Below are positions 6,431-9,597 of a DNA stretch of 9,597 nucleotides, one piece after another (within the stretch, counting starts at the first letter, position 1; each line of letters starts with the position of its first letter). Under the pieces are notes generated by a model. The model was not told where the DNA came from, searched no databases, and saw only the letters and a program-made list of their open reading frames with translations. The DNA is taken from the NCBI GenBank assembly GCA_938005655.1, contig CALLNA010000067.1, forward strand, positions 1 to 9,597, read 5' to 3'. The DNA comes from an uncultured Novosphingobium sp. (GTDB lineage Bacteria > Pseudomonadota > Alphaproteobacteria > Sphingomonadales > Sphingomonadaceae). A program made the translations under genes and the position numbers.

Positions 6431-7537
6431 ATGGCGACCGCCTCGATCATCACCGCCAACGACGTGCTGACCCTGCCCGAGCTCGCGCTCGACGGCGGCC
6501 AGACGCTGCGCGACGTCAAGGTCGCCTACGAGACCTACGGCACGCTCGCCGCCGACCGGGGCAACGCGGTCCTGATCTGCCACGCGACGACCGGCGACCA
6601 GCACGTCGCCAGCACCAACCCGCGCACCGGCCGGCCCGGCTGGTGGGACCGGATGGTCGGCCCGGGCAAGCCGATCGACACGAGTCGCTTCTTCGTGATC
6701 TGCGCCAACGTGCTCGGCGGCTGCATGGGCTCGACCGGCCCGTCGAGCCTCGCGCCCGACGGGCAGCCCTACGGGATGCGCTTCCCGGTCATCACCATCC
6801 GCGACATGGTCCGCGCCCAGGTCGCCCTGCTCGACGCACTGGGGATCGAACGGCTGCACACGATCGCCGGGGGCTCGATGGGCGGGATGCAGGCGCTGAG
6901 CCTGGCCTCGTCCTGGCCCGAGCGGGCAGCGCGGGTCCTGGTCATCGCCGCGACCGGGGCGATGGGCGCGCAGAACATCGCCTTCCAGGAGGTCGGGCGG
7001 CAGGCGATCATGGCCGATCCCGACTGGCAGGGCGGTGCCTACTACGGCACCGGCAAGGCGCCCGACGCCGGCCTCGCCGTGGCGCGGATGGCGGCGCACA
7101 TAACCTACCTGTCGGAGACCAGCCTGACCGAGAAGTTCGGCCGCCGCCTTCAGGACCGCACCGCCAAGAGCTTCGGCTTCGACGCCGACTTCCAGGTGGA
7201 GAGCTACCTGCGGCATCAGGGCCTCTCCTTCACCGAGCGGTTCGACGCCAACTCCTATCTCTACATCACCCGGGCGATGAGCTATTTCGACCTTGCCGAG
7301 GAGCACCAGGGGCGCCTCGCCGATTCCTTCGCCGGCTCGCCCGCGCGGTTCTGCGTGGTCAGCTTCGACAGCGACTGGCTCTATCCCACCGCGGTCTCGC
7401 GCCGTCTGGTCCACGCCCTGAGCGCGGCCGGCGCGCCGGTCTCCTTCGTCGAGCTGTCCGCGCCCTTCGGCCACGATTCCTTCCTGCTCGACGTGCCCGC
7501 GCTCGATCGCGTGGTGGCGGGGTTCCTCGGGCAATGA
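6431..7537 (+). CDS. metX: homoserine O-acyltransferase MetX (acetyl- or succinyl-)
   Basis: This 368-aa alpha/beta-hydrolase-fold enzyme acylates homoserine, the first committed step toward methionine. The elements are CHATTGDQHVA (50-60), the oxyanion-region block NVLGGCMGSTGPSSLAPDG (93-111), the nucleophile elbow GGSMGGMQ with S149, the catalytic aspartate D315 in SFDSDWLYP, and the catalytic histidine H348 in GHDSFLLD. Length and motif spacing are typical of MetX. Family work has shown that some proteobacterial MetX enzymes use succinyl-CoA rather than acetyl-CoA, so the acyl donor is left open. The gene opens an operon with a GNAT gene and metW, and its stop overlaps the next start (ATGA). 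Confidence 0.93.
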   Translation: MATASIITANDVLTLPELALDGGQTLRDVKVAYETYGTLAADRGNAVLICHATTGDQHVASTNPRTGRPGWWDRMVGPGKPIDTSRFFVICANVLGGCMGSTGPSSLAPDGQPYGMRFPVITIRDMVRAQVALLDALGIERLHTIAGGSMGGMQALSLASSWPERAARVLVIAATGAMGAQNIAFQEVGRQAIMADPDWQGGAYYGTGKAPDAGLAVARMAAHITYLSETSLTEKFGRRLQDRTAKSFGFDADFQVESYLRHQGLSFTERFDANSYLYITRAMSYFDLAEEHQGRLADSFAGSPARFCVVSFDSDWLYPTAVSRRLVHALSAAGAPVSFVELSAPFGHDSFLLDVPALDRVVAGFLGQ

Positions 7538-7965
7538 GCGCGCTCCCCCCCGGCTATCGCCTGACCGAAGACCAGGCCGAGATCGACGCGGCGGCTGCCC
7601 ATGCCTTCCTCACGGAGAGCTACTGGGCCAAAGGCATCCCCGCCGAGACCGTCGTGGCGGCGATCGCCGGCTCGTTCTGCGTCGCCGTGCTGCACGAGGG
7701 GCGGCAGGTCGGCATGGTCCGCACGATCAGCGACTTCGCGACGACTGCCTACCTGACCGATGTCTACGTGCTCGACGCGCACCGCGGCCGGGGCCTCGCC
7801 TCGGCCATGCTCGCGCACCTCCAGGCCCATCCGCGACTCCAGGGGCTGCGGCGCTGGCTGCTGTTCACGCTCGACGCCCAGCCGCTCTATGCGCGGAACG
7901 GCTGGAACGTCTATCCGCATCCCGAGCGGGTCATGGTGCGCGACGATCCGGGCATCTACCTATGA
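7534..7965 (+). CDS. GNAT-family N-acetyltransferase
   Basis: This is a 143-aa single-domain acetyltransferase of the GNAT fold. The core is visible as LTDVYVLDAHRGRGLASAMLAHL (74-96), where R84-x-x-G87-x-A89 is the acetyl-CoA pyrophosphate-binding motif A. LLFTLDAQPLYARNGW (109-124) is the motif B region, with the usual Y-x-R/K-x-G-F/W ending. The N-terminal part contains AFLTESYWAKGIP (24-36), a segment shared with a subgroup of small bacterial GNAT proteins. The substrate is unknown. The gene is joined to metX and metW by ATGA overlaps at both ends, so it is almost certainly expressed with them. A role in methionine metabolism is possible, but operon membership alone does not show it. Confidence 0.88.
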   Translation: MSALPPGYRLTEDQAEIDAAAAHAFLTESYWAKGIPAETVVAAIAGSFCVAVLHEGRQVGMVRTISDFATTAYLTDVYVLDAHRGRGLASAMLAHLQAHPRLQGLRRWLLFTLDAQPLYARNGWNVYPHPERVMVRDDPGIYL

Positions 7966-8555
7966 GCGGTCCGCTGCGCCCCGACCTCGCGATCATCGCC
8001 GGCCATGTCGCGCCGGGCAGCCGCGTGCTCGACGTCGGCTGCGGCGACGGGACCCTGCTCGCGGCCCTGCGCGACCGCCAGGGCTGCGACGCGCGGGGCA
8101 TGGAGATCGACGCCCACAACGTCGCCGAATGCGTCGCCAAGGGGCTCTCGGTAATCCAGGGCGACGCCGACAAGGACCTCGCCTTCTATCCCGACGACTG
8201 CGTCGACTACGCGATCCTCAGCCAGACGCTCCAGACCACGCACCGGCCCGACAAGGTGCTCGACGAGCTGCTCCGCATCGGCCGCCGCGCCTTCGTCAGC
8301 TTCCCCAACTTCGCCCACTGGCGGGTGCGGCTGAGCCTGCTGTGGGACGGGCGGATGCCGGTGACGCGGCTGCTGCCGATCGCCTGGTACGCGACGCCCA
8401 ACATCCACCACATGACCGTGACCGACTTCCGCTCCCTCGCCGCCGAGAAGGGCGCGCGGGTGGAGCAGGCCTGGTTCCTCGGCGGAGACCGCGAGATCGG
8501 CTCGACCGCCGCCAACCTGCGCGCCGAGCACGCGATCTTCCTGCTGTCGCGGTAG
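7962..8555 (+). CDS. metW: methionine biosynthesis protein MetW
   Basis: This 197-aa protein has the length and sequence pattern of MetW, a class I SAM-dependent methyltransferase-like protein found beside metX. Motif I is VLDVGCGDGTLL (22-33); the acidic residues E48 and D50 (MEID) follow the second strand, and D68 (QGDAD) a later one. MetW hallmarks are ILSQTLQTTHRPDKVLDELLRIGRRAFVSFPNF split over 85-117, HWRVRLSLLWDGRMP (119-133) and WYATPNIHH (142-150). MetW genetically supports MetX-dependent homoserine acylation in proteobacteria, and its own enzymatic reaction is not well established. Its ATG overlaps the GNAT stop. The gene ends 1 bp before the promoter of the toxin-antitoxin module, with no visible terminator between. 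Confidence 0.94.
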   Translation: MSGPLRPDLAIIAGHVAPGSRVLDVGCGDGTLLAALRDRQGCDARGMEIDAHNVAECVAKGLSVIQGDADKDLAFYPDDCVDYAILSQTLQTTHRPDKVLDELLRIGRRAFVSFPNFAHWRVRLSLLWDGRMPVTRLLPIAWYATPNIHHMTVTDFRSLAAEKGARVEQAWFLGGDREIGSTAANLRAEHAIFLLSR

Positions 8556-8556
8556 C

Positions 8557-8585
8557 TTGACCTCGGCCGGCCCGGTTGTCATACT
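8557..8585 (+). promoter_or_regulatory. sigma-70 type promoter of the toxin-antitoxin operon
   Basis: TTGACC (8557-8562) and CATACT (8580-8585) are separated by exactly 17 bp, the best -35/-10 pair in the window. The spacer contains the 8-bp palindrome GGCCGGCC (8565-8572). Transcription should begin about 6-8 nt after the -10, that is at or next to the ATG at 8592, giving a leaderless antitoxin mRNA. The -35 begins 2 nt after the metW stop. Confidence 0.65.
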
Positions 8586-8595
8586 GTGGGTATGA
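8579..8595. promoter_or_regulatory. operator-like inverted repeat TCATAC-N5-GTATGA
   Basis: A perfect 6-bp inverted repeat with a 5-bp centre (TGTGG) overlaps the -10 box on the left and the antitoxin ATG on the right. Ribbon-helix-helix antitoxins commonly bind short palindromes in their own promoter, so this is the natural binding site for the antitoxin or the antitoxin-toxin complex. Binding is inferred, not shown. Confidence 0.55.
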
Positions 8596-8828
8596 AAGTC
8601 GCCGTCTCGATCCCCGATCCGATCTTCGTCGACGCGGACCTGCTGGCCAAGCGGCTCGGCCTATCGCGCAGCGAGGTCTATGCGCGGGCCCTGGGCGAAT
8701 TCGTCGGCCATCACCTGCCCGATCGCGTCACCAAGGCGGTCAACGACGTGATCGACGCGGTCGGGGAGGCGGACGACGCCTTCGCGGCCGAAGCGGCACG
8801 GCGCGCTTTCCGCCATACCGAATGGTGA
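8592..8828 (+). CDS. MazE-type ribbon-helix-helix antitoxin
   Basis: This is a 78-aa protein. The N-terminus MKVAVSIPDPIFVDADLLAKRLGLSRSEVYARAL splits into a short beta strand (KVAVSIP) and two helices with the turn LGLSRSEV, the layout of ribbon-helix-helix DNA-binding domains. The rest, ending in AARRAFRHTEW, is acidic and then basic and resembles the flexible tail of MazE-type antitoxins, which covers the toxin active site; an EW ending is common in these. I prefer the ATG at 8592 over the GTG at 8586, because the GTG would lie upstream of the predicted transcript start and the ATG begins the beta strand directly. The toxin gene follows after 10 bp. It should neutralise the toxin and repress the operon through the inverted repeat at its start (inference). 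Confidence 0.83.
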   Translation: MKVAVSIPDPIFVDADLLAKRLGLSRSEVYARALGEFVGHHLPDRVTKAVNDVIDAVGEADDAFAAEAARRAFRHTEW

Positions 8829-8838
8829 TCGCGCCGGG

Positions 8839-9180
8839 ATGATCGCGCAGGCCGAAGTGTTCTGGGTCGATCTTGGTGATCCCATCGGCTCGGCTCCAGG
8901 TTATCGCCGGCCGGTCGTGGTGGTCCAGTGCGACGCCTTCAACGACAGCCGGATCGGCACGGTGCTGTGCGTGCCCCTGACCAGCAATCTCAAGTGGGCC
9001 GGCGCGCCGGGCAACGTGCTGTTGGGCAAGACCGCGACGGGGCTGGACAAGGACTCGGTCGCCAACGTCTCGCTGTTGACGGCGATCGACCGGGACCAGT
9101 TCGTCGAACGCGTCGGCAAGGTCTCCAGGCGCCACCTGGAGCTGATCTTGGCCGGGATAGACGTGGTGCTTGGGCGCTAG
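8839..9180 (+). CDS. mazF: MazF/PemK-family toxin (mRNA endoribonuclease)
   Basis: This is a 113-aa toxin of the usual MazF size. Typical elements are an N-terminal VFWVDLGDP strand, GYRRPVVVVQCDAFN (21-35, with the conserved R-R-P), RIGTVLCVPLTSN (38-50, where T48/S49 match the conserved active-site threonine/serine), GNVLL (58-62), and DKDSVANVSLLTAIDRDQF (70-88). Family members are single-strand RNA endonucleases that cut mRNA or other RNA at short specific motifs; the motif used here cannot be read from sequence. The ATG lies 10 bp after the antitoxin stop, with no clear Shine-Dalgarno site, consistent with toxin expression being kept below antitoxin expression. Its TAG shares CTAG with the stop of the convergent TetR gene. 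All expected residues appear present, so the gene looks intact. Confidence 0.9.
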   Translation: MIAQAEVFWVDLGDPIGSAPGYRRPVVVVQCDAFNDSRIGTVLCVPLTSNLKWAGAPGNVLLGKTATGLDKDSVANVSLLTAIDRDQFVERVGKVSRRHLELILAGIDVVLGR

Positions 9181-9597
9181 TCGTTGATCGTCGCATTGGC
9201 GACGGTCGGGGTCAGGACCAAGCGGTCGTGGATGCGGGCGATCTGCTCGATCGGGAAGGGCGGGTCCTGGCGCAGCCACCAAGTGATGATCTCGACCGTG
9301 CCGGAAACGCCGTAGAGCACGCCGAGCTCGGCCGGGAGCCAGTTCTCCAGGCCGATCTTCTTGCCGCTCAGCTCGCGCGCGGCCTTGGCGAACTCCTCGC
9401 GGATCGTGCCCGCCGCGCCGCCGGTGAGCAGGGCCGACCACAGGGCGCGGTGCTCGTCGACGTGGTGGAACAGCGCGAGGCTGCTGGGGAAGGTGTCGCC
9501 CGGCTTGAGCGCGGGCAGGGTGAAACCGATCAGCTCGTGAATCTCATCCGCGACCACGGCCTCGAGCAGCTCGCTCTTGGAGGAATAGTGGCGGAAG
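9177..9597 (-). CDS. TetR/AcrR-family transcriptional regulator, N-terminus cut by window edge
   Basis: Read from the right edge, the frame begins with FRHYSSKSELLEAVVADEI, which is the end of a TetR helix-turn-helix domain (the F/Y-x-H-F-x-S-K-x-x-L-L signature). About 139 residues are visible, and the helix-turn-helix start and the true initiation codon lie beyond 9597. The rest is a helical ligand-binding and dimer domain (FHHVDEHRALWSALLTGGAAGTIREEF, then WLPAELGVLYGVSGTVEIITWWLRQDPPFPIEQIARIHDRL), where the ...W-W-L...PPFPIEQIA pattern is typical of TetR C-terminal domains. A GTG within the frame at about 9557 is not the real start, because the helix-turn-helix continues upstream. Ligand and targets are unknown. 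It converges on mazF, sharing the CTAG at the stops. Confidence 0.87.
   Translation of the reverse strand, partial: FRHYSSKSELLEAVVADEIHELIGFTLPALKPGDTFPSSLALFHHVDEHRALWSALLTGGAAGTIREEFAKAARELSGKKIGLENWLPAELGVLYGVSGTVEIITWWLRQDPPFPIEQIARIHDRLVLTPTVANATIND

Noticed and set aside
5843..7534. Very long minus-strand open frame (over 500 codons) antisense to metX
   Set aside because: It has no recognisable domain, is rich in Arg, Gly, Ala and Asp, and opposes metX with intact catalytic motifs. Long antisense frames are expected at this GC content.

Overview
The window is GC-rich with continuous GC-biased codon use, tight ATGA/TGATG gene junctions and few Shine-Dalgarno sites. Its gene content is typical of an alphaproteobacterial chromosome, most likely Sphingomonadales (Sphingomonas, Novosphingobium or Erythrobacteraceae). 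The taxonomic call is an inference from gene order (zinc-ribbon protein / ftsE / ftsX / DUF218 / plsC, hisC-tyrA, metX-metW) and from a CCCCGGA-N5-TCCGGGG palindrome family common in alphaproteobacteria.

Left part (1-4004): a tRNA-Leu(GAG) runs off the left edge on the minus strand. Upstream of it, also on the minus strand, is a membrane-anchored MJ0042-type zinc-ribbon protein. Divergent from that is a plus-strand run, ftsE-ftsX-DUF218 (YdcF/ElyC-like)-plsC. This combines divisome control of the cell wall, a probable envelope factor and phospholipid synthesis, so it reads as an envelope-biogenesis operon.

Middle (4005-7537): a short AT-richer gap with inverted repeats separates plsC from the convergent minus-strand pair hisC-tyrA. 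These two overlap by 4 nt and serve histidine and aromatic amino-acid synthesis. A 277-bp divergent intergenic region follows. It carries a large inverted pair of REP-like palindromes, a 14-bp palindrome and a consensus -35 box, and it leads into metX.

Right part (6431-9597): metX, a small GNAT acetyltransferase and metW form a methionine operon joined by two ATGA overlaps. Then comes a MazEF-type toxin-antitoxin module: a ribbon-helix-helix antitoxin and a PemK/MazF toxin. It has its own well-formed promoter. A TCATAC-N5-GTATGA inverted repeat covers both the -10 box and the antitoxin start codon, which suggests a leaderless, autorepressed transcript. The toxin stop overlaps the stop of a convergent TetR-family regulator, truncated by the right edge, through a shared CTAG.

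Most of the window is conserved housekeeping sequence. I found no clearly undescribed system. The most informative signals are the control region of the toxin-antitoxin pair, the GNAT gene inside metX-metW, and the palindrome cluster between hisC and metX.
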